Source of the DNA: Candidatus Berkelbacteria bacterium
GTDB taxonomy: Bacteria; Patescibacteriota; UBA1384; UBA12157; JAENIV01
Reading direction: 5' to 3'
Assembly: GCA_016844295.1 (NCBI GenBank)
Contig: JAENIV010000024.1
Coordinates: forward strand, 1-10,522
Length of the DNA stretch: 10,522 bases
The stretch's first letter is position 1; the number at the start of each line of letters is the position of its first letter. Shown in pieces: positions 1-6,030 of this stretch. The position numbers were made by a program, and so were the translations under genes. A model generated the notes under the pieces. It did not search any database. It saw only the letters and a program-made list of their open reading frames with translations, and was not told the DNA's origin.

Positions 1-2
1 AA

Positions 3-98
3 GAGAAGAATCACAAAGCTCCGCTCGAACTTGCTGGCTGTGATATTAAAGGCCTTGATTATCTTAATTTAAAAACCCACCTTTTTTTAGGACGCTAA
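3..98 (+). pseudogene. C-terminal fragment of probable IS transposase (cut by window edge)
   Basis: An open frame enters from the left edge and ends at TAA 96-98, giving 31 residues that start EKNHKAPLELAGCD and end KTHLFLGR. I do not recognise a named family from this tail alone. The last 55 bp (45-99, including the stop) recur exactly at 8571-8625, where they form the right end of a deleted insertion sequence, so a transposase is the best reading. The remote copy continues 8 bp further to a plausible terminal repeat (TTAGGACA); here the match stops at 99 and unrelated sequence follows, so this copy has probably lost its terminal bases. It could still be an intact coding sequence to the left of the window. 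Confidence 0.5.
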
Positions 99-99
99 T
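45..99 (+). repeat. 55-bp exact direct repeat, copy 1 (IS 3' tail)
   Basis: This is identical, in the same orientation, to 8571-8625, with flanking bases differing immediately on both sides. It codes for the tail IKGLDYLNL...FLGR plus its stop codon. Two copies 8.5 kb apart mark two insertions of the same mobile element. Confidence 0.95.
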
Positions 100-206
100 C
101 GCGCCCAAGAGTTTTTTAACAAAAATGAAAGTTATTTTAATTTGTCTATATTATGAAAATGTAAGTACATGATATTTCCGTCAGCCTGGGTGTGGGGGTA
201 AAGAAG

Positions 207-995
207 TTATCTTAAAGTATTCCAGATATACTCAAAAAACATCCGCCAGGTAGTGGCAAGGTTTTTATTCGCGGTGATGGCATAGTTCATATTTTTGTAA
301 TCAATTTGAATGACTCTGTCAGATGTAACAACAATTGCCCCGGGGTATTTGTATTTATCGTCGATATACCTTATCTGAGCTTTCGGCAGGTTGAAGCGCG
401 TGACAATATATGGATCCATGGCGTTTCTCTTGGGATCTTTGCTTTTTTGTCCCTTGGGCAAAATTGTTTTGACGATGACATTGATTTTATTTTTGGGCTT
501 TTCAAAGTTTAGAAAATCAGGTCCGGTCTCAACGACATGACGGTACGACGTGCCGAGAATATAGACGACATTATTATCACCCTTGAGCATTGAAAGTATC
601 TGGTACATCCGATCATAAAATTTATTTAGTTCTTCTTTGCCTTGATAAAATTCAATCATCGATTTGCTGGAATGTTGGGTAAACTGTTCTTGCAGGACCG
701 GGAAAAAGAGGTGGAATTCTTTTTGATTTTTTTCATTGAGTTCTTTGAGTCGATCGGGGTCAGCGGGGATGTAAACCTGGTGGCTGCCTTTAGTGATAGC
801 CTTTAATAATTTCAAAGTCAAGAGCCTTTTTAAATGGTAATAAATACTGGTGCGCTCAATTTTGGCAACCTCCGCTAAATCGGTGATCGTGCCGCCGCCG
901 GTTTGGAGGGCGGCCAGGTATATTAAAGCCTCACGGTTGCTTAAACCGAGGTCTCTGAGAATTTCGGCTTCATTCCTTGTGTCAAATATTTTCAC
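207..995 (-). CDS. TrmB-family transcriptional regulator (trmB1)
   Basis: A winged helix-turn-helix of the TrmB sugar-regulator type lies near the N-terminus (LGLSNREALIYLAALQTGG, then TDLAEVAKIERTSIYYHLKR with a wing ending in HQVYIP). A short helical linker leads to an effector domain that opens with IEFYQGKEELNKFYD and ends WRMFFEYIWNTLR. The same FxG opening and M/W-R-x-FFE-x-W ending occur in the two paralogues at 6877 and 8697. An upstream ATG exists at 1010, but its codon overlaps the -10 box TATATT (1002-1007) of a promoter with TTGACA at 1025-1030 and a 17-nt spacer. Transcription should start near 995, exactly on an in-frame GTG, so I take that as a leaderless start; with ATG 1010 the protein is 267 residues. 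The target genes and ligand are not evident. Confidence 0.88.
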   Translation of the reverse strand: MKIFDTRNEAEILRDLGLSNREALIYLAALQTGGGTITDLAEVAKIERTSIYYHLKRLLTLKLLKAITKGSHQVYIPADPDRLKELNEKNQKEFHLFFPVLQEQFTQHSSKSMIEFYQGKEELNKFYDRMYQILSMLKGDNNVVYILGTSYRHVVETGPDFLNFEKPKNKINVIVKTILPKGQKSKDPKRNAMDPYIVTRFNLPKAQIRYIDDKYKYPGAIVVTSDRVIQIDYKNMNYAITANKNLATTWRMFFEYIWNTLR

Positions 996-1001
996 GTTAT
1001 A

Positions 1002-1030
1002 AATATACATTAGGATATAATTATTGTCAA
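1002..1030 (-). promoter_or_regulatory. Sigma70-type promoter of trmB1, leaderless geometry
   Basis: On the minus strand TTGACA (1030-1025), a 17-nt spacer and TATATT (1007-1002). The expected start point, 7 nt past the -10, coincides with GTG at 995. The ATG at 1010 lies partly inside the -10 and so would not be transcribed from this promoter. Confidence 0.65.
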
Positions 1031-1053
1031 ATTATTAGAAACCGTAAAAAGAG

Positions 1054-1082
1054 TTGACAAATCTCTTAAATTGTGCTATACT
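1054..1082 (+). promoter_or_regulatory. Strong promoter of gene A
   Basis: TTGACA (1054-1059), a 17-nt spacer and an extended -10 TGC-TATACT (1074-1082). The transcript should begin near 1089. The start region TATGGTTCCAGAA closely resembles the start region of gene B's promoter (TATGTTCCGAA on the minus strand). Confidence 0.85.
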
Positions 1083-1087
1083 TTATG

Positions 1088-1119
1088 GTTCCAGAATAAG
1101 GTCTGAACTGTTCTGGAAC
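1088..1119 (+). promoter_or_regulatory. Inverted repeat at the transcription start of gene A
   Basis: GTTCCAGAA (1088-1096) is a perfect inverted match to TTCTGGAAC (1111-1119) across a 14-nt loop. It sits on the predicted start point, so it could be a 5'-end mRNA hairpin or a repressor operator. An overlapping palindrome CTGTTC-TG-GAACAG (1108-1121) favours neither. Confidence 0.6.
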
Positions 1120-1167
1120 AGATTAACAACATATCCCATGGCCCAGGGAAAAGGGCAGGAGAGTGCG

Positions 1168-1224
1168 ATGAAGGGTACCATTGTGAACGTGTGCGTAACG
1201 TCATGGAAGCCGAGCGTAAACTGA
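1168..1224 (+). CDS. Short ORF overlapping gene A start (18 codons)
   Basis: ATG 1168 has the best ribosome site of the region (AGGAG, 6 nt upstream) and encodes MKGTIVNVCVTSWKPSVN before TGA 1222-1224. It overlaps gene A in another frame. It may be a leader peptide coupling translation into gene A, or the real beginning of gene A disconnected by an indel. MKGTIVNV resembles a receiver's first strand, which gene A itself lacks. Confidence 0.35.
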   Translation: MKGTIVNVCVTSWKPSVN

Positions 1225-1529
1225 ACGACGAATCTTTCGACGGCGTGGTGCTTGGGGAAATAATACCAGTCTGGGCCGTAGAAGATTATACGGACGGTCT
1301 TGGCAATCCGGAATCAGACGCGTCCAGTGCCTGCGCTGGAGCAGCGCGCCTCTACATAAAGATCAAAGCAGATCATCCGAACTTGCCAATAGTATTCCAC
1401 AATGATCGTGCGAAGGGCGCAGTCCTGCGAGATCACCCCTGTATCGGCCCCGATGTACCTTTCTTCAGAAGAGGCGATGATGCGGTAAGTACCGCAGTAG
1501 ATGCTCTTGTAAATCTCATGCAGCCATAA
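1191..1529 (+). CDS. Small degenerate receiver-like protein (gene A, orphan)
   Basis: 112 residues and clearly GC-richer than the neighbouring genes. The order of segments recalls the later part of a response-regulator receiver: a helix, then FDGVVLGEIIP where receivers have a strand ending in the phospho-acceptor Asp, then AARLYIKIKADHPNLPIVFHND (like the helix 3-strand 4 IK..P..P pattern), then VPFFRRGDDAVSTAVDAL (like strand 5 and helix 5). The Asp position is Gly and the strand-5 Lys appears to be Arg, and the first strands are missing, so phosphorylation is unlikely. GTG 1191 and ATG 1203 lack a Shine-Dalgarno. The good one (AGGAG, 1157-1161) serves ATG 1168 in another frame, so the true N-terminus may be frameshifted. 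The family assignment is tentative. Confidence 0.65.
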   Translation: MRNVMEAERKLNDESFDGVVLGEIIPVWAVEDYTDGLGNPESDASSACAGAARLYIKIKADHPNLPIVFHNDRAKGAVLRDHPCIGPDVPFFRRGDDAVSTAVDALVNLMQP

Positions 1530-1567
1530 GATTGGAGATCCACATTAAAAGGGATATGTCTATGAAC

Positions 1568-1594
1568 AGGGGTCCGAGTAATCGGCCCCTTTTT
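1568..1594 (+). terminator. Rho-independent terminator of gene A
   Basis: AGGGG-T-CCGA pairs with TCGGCCCCT (one bulged T, GTAA loop), and the stem runs into TTTTT at 1590-1594. It lies 38 bp after the stop of gene A, so gene A is a monocistronic unit. Confidence 0.85.
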
Positions 1595-1655
1595 CGTACC
1601 TAAATTAACTAACAACTTACAAATGATAAGATTCGAAAAATCGTAAGTGTGGGGG

Positions 1656-1685
1656 TTGACATAGTATCTTGGGGTTTTGTATAAT
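1656..1685 (+). promoter_or_regulatory. Promoter of the DHH phosphoesterase gene
   Basis: TTGACA (1656-1661), an 18-nt spacer and TATAAT (1680-1685). The start codon at 1694 lies 9 nt past the -10, leaving a leader of 0-2 nt. No Shine-Dalgarno precedes the ATG. Confidence 0.8.
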
Positions 1686-1693
1686 AATAGGCT

Positions 1694-2848
1694 ATGGAAT
1701 TAACTCCAAAACAACAAACAACTCAAGCCATCACTTCTGCCTCGAAAATTTTGTTATTGACGCATGTTAATCCGGACGGTGACGCCCTCGGATCTTTGCT
1801 GGCTTTGTTTCTTGTACTCAAGAAACTTGGTAAAGATGTAACCGCAGTCGCTCCGGAATTAGTGCCCAATTCATTAGAGTTTTTGCCGAACCTACCTGAT
1901 TTAGCCAAAAATTTTTCTGGAACAAAGGATTTTATTATTACTATTAATACGTCGAAAACCCAAGTTGAACGTTTAGGTTATAAGCATTACCCCCAGGAAA
2001 ATAAACTTAATATTGTCATTACCCCTTCTGGGGGATCATTTGGCCAGGAAGATGTATCTTTCTCATACGGCTCCTTTAAATTTGATCTTATTATAGTTCT
2101 TGATTCCCCTGATTTGGAAAGACTCGGCCCGCTTTACGATGGGCAAAACGCTTTGTTTTATGAAACACCTGTTATAAATATCGACCACCACTCGGGCAAT
2201 GATTTCTTCGGAAAAATAAACTGGGTTGATTTAACTTCAACTTCCACGGCGGAAATAATGGTCGCTCTTCTCGAATCATTAGCGCGAGAAAAACCTCTAA
2301 TTGATGAAAATATCGCCACCGCCCTTTTGACCGGAATTATTACGGACACCGGATCATTTCAAAATGCCAACACTACGCCAAAATCTTTAACCGTGGCGGC
2401 CCAACTCGTGGCCGCGGGCGGCAGGCAGCAAGAAATTATTAGAAGCATTTTTAAAACCAAACCTTTCTCAACCTTGAAACTTTGGGGCCGTATTTTAGAA
2501 TCAGTTAAGCAAGATGTTCCTCACAGATTTATTTGGGCCAAAGTTATACGCAAAGATTTTGAAGATACAGGGGCCCAAAATACCCAAACATCCGGTGTGA
2601 TTGACGAACTTTTAAAAAGCGCCCCAAATATTGATTTTGTCCTTTTGCTCACAGAAAGAAACGGCCAACTGGACGGATCATTAAGATCCGTGGCTCCGGG
2701 AGTTGATGTTAACGCGATAGCCCAACTTTTTGGGGGCGGGGGACACGAAGCCGCTGCCGGTTTTCAAATTCCTGGGGCAAGCATTATTGTTAACGAAGAC
2801 GAAATTGTTAATAAGATACGAGAATATCAACGCCGGAGAGCGGGTTGA
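1694..2848 (+). CDS. DHH/DHHA1 phosphoesterase, NrnA-like (oligoribonuclease / pAp phosphatase)
   Basis: 384 residues. The DHH-family metal motifs are intact: HVNPDGD (H24, D28, D30), VLDSPD (D137), NIDHH (D164-H165-H166) and IITDTG (D218). A C-terminal DHHA1 domain carries R331 and the substrate loop GGGGHEAAAGF from 347. NrnA-type enzymes hydrolyse short RNA oligonucleotides and 3',5'-bisphosphoadenosine with Mn2+ in the cytoplasm. Usual NrnA length is about 320; the excess lies mainly between residues 75 and 130, an extra segment before the second metal motif. The gene stands just upstream of rpsO and pnp, as in many bacterial nusA-infB-rbfA-type loci, but truB is absent between them. The ATG at 1694 is chosen because the -10 box ends 8 nt before it. 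The exact substrate is not decidable from sequence. Confidence 0.9.
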   Translation: MELTPKQQTTQAITSASKILLLTHVNPDGDALGSLLALFLVLKKLGKDVTAVAPELVPNSLEFLPNLPDLAKNFSGTKDFIITINTSKTQVERLGYKHYPQENKLNIVITPSGGSFGQEDVSFSYGSFKFDLIIVLDSPDLERLGPLYDGQNALFYETPVINIDHHSGNDFFGKINWVDLTSTSTAEIMVALLESLAREKPLIDENIATALLTGIITDTGSFQNANTTPKSLTVAAQLVAAGGRQQEIIRSIFKTKPFSTLKLWGRILESVKQDVPHRFIWAKVIRKDFEDTGAQNTQTSGVIDELLKSAPNIDFVLLLTERNGQLDGSLRSVAPGVDVNAIAQLFGGGGHEAAAGFQIPGASIIVNEDEIVNKIREYQRRRAG

Positions 2849-2873
2849 AAATAAATCCTAAATCCCAAATCAT

Positions 2874-2912
2874 AAATTTTTAAATCATTTGGAATTTGAA
2901 GATTAAAAATTT
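2874..2912 (+). repeat. AT-rich hairpin after the DHH gene
   Basis: AAATTTTTAA (2874-2883) pairs perfectly with TTAAAAATTT (2903-2912) across a 19-nt loop, starting 25 bp after the DHH stop. A weak transcription stop or mRNA-protecting structure is possible. A second small hairpin TTCGC/GCGAA follows at 2918-2933. The spacer resembles the one after rpsO. Confidence 0.5.
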
Positions 2913-2948
2913 GTTTGTTCGCCTTAAAGCGAATGCCAGAGTTTGGTA

Positions 2949-2960
2949 TTTAGTGCTTAG
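2949..2960 (+). repeat. 12-bp word shared by the two spacers flanking rpsO (copy 1)
   Basis: TTTAGTGCTTAG occurs here and at 3417-3428, each followed by an A/G-ATTT run, in otherwise similar AT-rich spacer sequence. It suggests both spacers derive from the same dispersed element. Confidence 0.6.
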
Positions 2961-2968
2961 AATTTTAC

Positions 2969-2997
2969 TTGCTTAAAACGTAAAGATGTGTTAAATT
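2969..2997 (+). promoter_or_regulatory. Probable promoter of rpsO
   Basis: TTGCTT (2969-2974), a 17-nt spacer and an extended -10 TGT-TAAATT (2989-2997). The start point near 3004 gives a leader of about 70 nt. The -35 is weak; the extended -10 is the main support. Confidence 0.45.
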
Positions 2998-3017
2998 ATA
3001 CGAGAGGTAATGTTATC

Positions 3018-3047
3018 ATGGCGAATTTAGATTTAGTCCACAAATAG
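3018..3047 (+). CDS. Possible leader peptide upstream of rpsO
   Basis: A nine-codon ORF (MANLDLVHK, then TAG) lies in the predicted rpsO leader, with a Shine-Dalgarno-like GAGAGGT at 3002-3008 and its stop 26 nt before the rpsO ATG. It may be chance. S15 represses its own translation through leader RNA in several bacteria, so this leader is a reasonable place for control. Confidence 0.25.
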   Translation: MANLDLVHK

Positions 3048-3073
3048 AATACCTACTTTTTACAAGGAAGAAT

Positions 3074-3325
3074 ATGACTACTGAATTAATTAAAAAGTAT
3101 CAAGCCCACAAAAAGGACACTGGTTCAGCCGACGTCCAGATTGTTTTGCTCACACAAAAAATTCTCGACTTGGCAAAACACTTGCGAAAACACGGCAAAG
3201 ACTCGGATTCCCGCCGAGGTTTGCTCATTATGGTTGGTAAACGCCGAAGGCTTCTTAATTACCTTAAAAAGCACGACCAAAAAACCTATGACAAATTGAT
3301 CAAGGATCTGGGACTCAAGAAGTAA
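3074..3325 (+). CDS. rpsO: 30S ribosomal protein S15
   Basis: 83 residues (usually about 89). The family signature is unmistakable: KDTGSADVQIVLLTQKI, HLRKHGKDSDSRRGLL and MVGKRRRLLNYLKKHDQKTY, ending in LIKDLGLKK. S15 binds the central domain of 16S rRNA early in 30S assembly and contributes bridge contacts to the 50S subunit. The N-terminus is a few residues shorter than in typical bacteria, before helix 1. The start at 3074 has a clear Shine-Dalgarno (AAGGAAG, 3064-3070). It is followed, after a 209-bp AT-rich palindromic spacer, by pnp, the classical rpsO-pnp order; the two may be co-transcribed. Confidence 0.98.
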   Translation: MTTELIKKYQAHKKDTGSADVQIVLLTQKILDLAKHLRKHGKDSDSRRGLLIMVGKRRRLLNYLKKHDQKTYDKLIKDLGLKK

Positions 3326-3350
3326 CTTAACAAATTCTAATATCTAAACT

Positions 3351-3442
3351 CTAAATTCTAAACAAATTCGAAATTCTAAAGTTTAAAACATTGAAAAATT
3401 TGAATTTTGAACATTGTTTAGTGCTTAGGATTTAGAATTTAG
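3351..3442 (+). repeat. Large imperfect AT-rich palindrome between rpsO and pnp
   Basis: CTAAATTCTAAA (3351-3362) pairs perfectly with TTTAGAATTTAG (3431-3442). The intervening sequence also has inverted similarity, so most of 3340-3450 can fold into one long imperfect hairpin. It contains the TTTAGTGCTTAG word (3417-3428) seen before rpsO. In rpsO-pnp transcripts of other bacteria, hairpins here are RNase III and PNPase control sites; whether this one acts so is unknown. Confidence 0.6.
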
Positions 3443-3534
3443 GATTTAAAATCGCATGAGCAGTAGGGCAGATAAGGATGCAAAAGCAATTTTGCCTCGC
3501 TATTTGTTCTACGTTCTCGTGCCTAGGAAGTTTT

Positions 3535-5688
3535 ATGAAAGAATTTAAAACCCAACTCGGTAGCAAAGAATTAATTATCTCCACGGGAAAACTTGCGGAG
3601 CTGGCCTCCGGTTCCGTGACTGTTCGTTATGGCGATACGGTTGTTTTGGCCACCGCGGTTGTTTCTCCTGAACCCAAAGAAGATATCGATTTTTTCCCAT
3701 TATTGGTTGACTACGAAGAGCGCCTTTACGCAGCCGGAAAAATTTCGGGTTCACGCTTTATTAAACGCGAAGGCCGTCCGTCTGAAGCCGCTATTTTAGC
3801 CTGCCGGCTGATTGACAGACCAATTCGTCCCTTATTTCCTAAAGGGTATTATAACGATGTCCAAGTGGTAATTACGGTTTTATCGTTCGATTTGGAAAAT
3901 GATCCTGATGTAATTTCTATTATTGCCGCTTCTGCGGCTCTTTCCCAGTCCGTAGCGCCTTTTGAAGGACCTATTTCGGCTGTTCGAGTAGGCCTTATCA
4001 ATGACAAATTCGTCGCCAACCCCACCGAGACCGAGATGGAAAATTCTATTCTGGACCTGGTGGTGGCCGGCACCAAAGAAAAAGTCATGATGCTTGAGGC
4101 CGGATCTAAAGAAGTTGATGAAAAGACGATGGTGGAAGCAATCAAGTTTGGCCAAAAAGCTTTACAACCCGGAATTGAAGTCCAAAAAGATTTAATTACC
4201 GAAACAAAACACACTCTCCAAGAAGTTGAAGAACCGGAAATAATCAAAGAAATCAAGAAATATCTTGGTAAAAAGATTGCTGATGTTGTTACCCAGATGG
4301 ACAAGGCAAAGCGCGAAGAGCAAATTGAGGCTTTTGAAAAGCAAATACTGGAAAATTTTGAAGGAAATTATAAACAGGTTGAATTAAAATCTGCCTTCGG
4401 AAATATTTTGGAAAAAGCAGTCCGAGAGGCGGTCATTGAGAAAGAACTTCGACCGGACGGAAGAAAACTAGATGAAATCCGTCCAATTTCAATGGAAGTC
4501 GGACTTTTACCTCGAACACACGGTTCAGGTCTATTCACTCGTGGCCAAACCCAAGTTTTGTCGATTGTGACGCTTGGAGCGCCAGGTGAAGAGCAAATTA
4601 TTGAAACCATGGAAGAAGAAGGCACAAAAAGGTACATGCACCACTACAATTTCCCACCTTTTGCTACCGGTGAAGCCAAGCCAATGCGGTCAACCTCGCG
4701 TAGAGAAATCGGCCACGGCGCCCTGGCAGAACGGGCAATTTTACCGGTTTTGCCAAACCATGACGAGTTTCCTTATACTATTAGAGTTGTTTCGGAGGTT
4801 TTGGCTTCAAACGGCTCAAGTTCAATGGCGGCAACCTGCGGGTCAACTTTAGCCCTGATGGATGCTGGAATTCCAATCAAGGCCCCAGTCGCCGGGATTG
4901 CTATGGGGTTAATGACTATGGACGATCCCTCGACTTCCCTTGATTCCACTCGGGACAAGCCGCTCGGGACAGGCAAGTATAAAATATTGACTGACATTCA
5001 GGGAATTGAAGATTTTGCCGGAGATATGGATTTTAAGATTACGGCCACCAAGAAAGGCATTACGGCAATTCAGCTAGATACTAAATTAAAAGGAATGGAA
5101 ATTGAGATTTTAGCCGAAGCATTACAAAGGGCTAGAAAAGCCAATGATGAGATCTTGGCAAAGATTGACGAGGTGTTGTCCGAACCAAGAAAAGAACTTT
5201 CCAAATATGCCCCGAGGATTCAAACCCTGAAGATTTCCGTGGAAAAAATCGGTGAAGTTATTGGTCCGGGCGGCAAAACTATCCGCAAACTCATTGAAGA
5301 ATGTGGCGGTAAAGAAGTGACCTCGATTGATTTGGAAGATGACGGCACGGTGACGGTAGCTTCAACAGATTCCGCCATGGGTGAAAAAGCCATTACGACG
5401 ATTGAGAATATGACCAAGGAAGTTGTCGTCGGGCAAATTTACGAAGGCCCGGTAACTTCAATCTTGAAAGATAGAATGCGCGGCAACGAAATCGGTGCCA
5501 TTGTCCAGGTTTTGCCAAACCAAGACGGCCTGGTCCACATTTCTCAAATTGCCAACCAAAGAGTTGAAAAAATTGAAGATTTCCTCAAAATCGGCCAGGT
5601 TGTGAAGGTGAAAGTGATGGAAGTGGATAAAGAACGAGGACGGGTTTCCTTATCGATTAAAGCCGCCAACGGACCGGAAAGGGAATAA
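3535..5688 (+). CDS. pnp: Polyribonucleotide nucleotidyltransferase (PNPase)
   Basis: 717 residues, the usual length. The domain order is complete: RNase PH-like domain 1 (about 5-140; SGSVTVRYGDTVVLATA), an all-helical linker (about 145-240), the catalytic RNase PH domain 2 (about 305-540; RPDGRKLDEIRP, then SRREIGHGALAERAILPVLP, and DFAGDMD with the metal-binding Asps D493 and D499), a KH domain (IGPGGK near 575) and an S1 domain (from about 631; QDGLVHISQI). PNPase is a trimeric 3'-5' exoribonuclease using phosphate, and the core of the degradosome. A longer frame starts at ATG 3478, but the family N-terminus MKEFKTQLGSKELI and the Shine-Dalgarno AGGAAG (3525-3530) both support ATG 3535. 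The DHH gene upstream could clear its oligonucleotide end products. Confidence 0.98.
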   Translation: MKEFKTQLGSKELIISTGKLAELASGSVTVRYGDTVVLATAVVSPEPKEDIDFFPLLVDYEERLYAAGKISGSRFIKREGRPSEAAILACRLIDRPIRPLFPKGYYNDVQVVITVLSFDLENDPDVISIIAASAALSQSVAPFEGPISAVRVGLINDKFVANPTETEMENSILDLVVAGTKEKVMMLEAGSKEVDEKTMVEAIKFGQKALQPGIEVQKDLITETKHTLQEVEEPEIIKEIKKYLGKKIADVVTQMDKAKREEQIEAFEKQILENFEGNYKQVELKSAFGNILEKAVREAVIEKELRPDGRKLDEIRPISMEVGLLPRTHGSGLFTRGQTQVLSIVTLGAPGEEQIIETMEEEGTKRYMHHYNFPPFATGEAKPMRSTSRREIGHGALAERAILPVLPNHDEFPYTIRVVSEVLASNGSSSMAATCGSTLALMDAGIPIKAPVAGIAMGLMTMDDPSTSLDSTRDKPLGTGKYKILTDIQGIEDFAGDMDFKITATKKGITAIQLDTKLKGMEIEILAEALQRARKANDEILAKIDEVLSEPRKELSKYAPRIQTLKISVEKIGEVIGPGGKTIRKLIEECGGKEVTSIDLEDDGTVTVASTDSAMGEKAITTIENMTKEVVVGQIYEGPVTSILKDRMRGNEIGAIVQVLPNQDGLVHISQIANQRVEKIEDFLKIGQVVKVKVMEVDKERGRVSLSIKAANGPERE

Positions 5689-5738
5689 GATAAGCAAACA
5701 GTATATAGTTATTGGTTACTAGTATAGATATATCTAAG

Positions 5739-5767
5739 AAGCGGTTCAGAATTTCCGACCGCTTTTT
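5739..5767 (+). terminator. Rho-independent terminator after pnp
   Basis: AAGCGGT (5739-5745) pairs with ACCGCTT (5758-5764), followed by a T run, 50 bp after the pnp stop. It closes the rpsO-pnp unit. Confidence 0.8.
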
Positions 5768-5848
5768 AGTTTACAAGTCAGTTGACGAGTCGCTTGTTTA
5801 ACCAGTTAAAGACCATACCGGGTATGGGTATTGAACCCGAAATAACCT

Positions 5849-5889
5849 CGAATTGAAAGAGGACATCTTAGGGGTGTAACCTGGGAATT
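5849..5889 (+). repeat. Dispersed hairpin repeat, copy 1 (most diverged)
   Basis: It begins CGAATTGAAAGA (identical to 7669-7680 apart from the final base) and ends CCTGGGAATT (compare TCTGGGAATA at 9513). The centre AGGACATCTTAG / GGGTGTAACCT folds into a hairpin with G-U pairs and a UAG loop. See the copies at 7669 and 9491. Confidence 0.55.
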
Positions 5890-5896
5890 ACTATCG

Positions 5897-5935
5897 CTCG
5901 AGCTTGCTTGCCCTGAGTTTTACCGAAGGGTCGAG
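5897..5935 (+). repeat. REP-like palindromic repeat
   Basis: CCCTGAG-TTTTAC-CGAAGGG, flanked by CTCGA and TCGAG, forms a nested imperfect palindrome. Repeats of the form CCCTGAG...CGAAGGG are common dispersed intergenic elements in many bacterial genomes. Only one copy is visible in this window. Confidence 0.5.
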
Positions 5936-5972
5936 AACTATCGATAAGAAAATATAGACACTCTAGATAAGT

Positions 5973-6010
5973 AAAAGAGCCCAGAGCGCAAACGCGCCAA
6001 GGGCTCTTTT
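5973..6010. terminator. Bidirectional terminator at the 3' end of gene B
   Basis: AAAAGAGCCC (5973-5982) pairs perfectly with GGGCTCTTTT (6001-6010), with an inner GCGC/GCGC pairing. It lies 20 bp beyond the gene B stop. Flanking A and T runs allow termination from both sides; its main role is to end the minus-strand gene B transcript. Confidence 0.88.
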
Positions 6011-6030
6011 TGGGGGGCATGTGGGGCAGG

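Larger units (their letters stand above)
5768..5972. other. Gene-free spacer between pnp and gene B
   Basis: No credible gene lies here on either strand. It holds a tight palindrome CCATACC-G-GGTATGG (5813-5827), one copy of the hairpin repeat family (5849-5889) and a REP-like repeat (5897-5935), ending at the bidirectional terminator of gene B. It looks like a landing strip of non-coding repeats. Confidence 0.6.

Noticed and set aside
306..512. Plus-strand 68-codon frame inside trmB1
   Set aside because: It is a shadow of the regulator gene, which has clear domain signatures on the opposite strand.
3478..3534. N-terminal 19-residue extension of PNPase from ATG 3478
   Set aside because: It has no homology to the PNPase N-terminus and no properly spaced ribosome site, whereas AGGAAG precedes ATG 3535 and MKEFKTQLG is the expected family start.
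3849..4304. Minus-strand 151-codon frame inside pnp
   Set aside because: It is antisense to a conserved part of PNPase, with Ser/Thr-rich low-information translation and no start signals.
5813..5827. CCATACC-G-GGTATGG palindrome as a terminator
   Set aside because: There is no following T run on either strand, and the pnp terminator is already at 5739-5767; the loop is too short for a normal hairpin.
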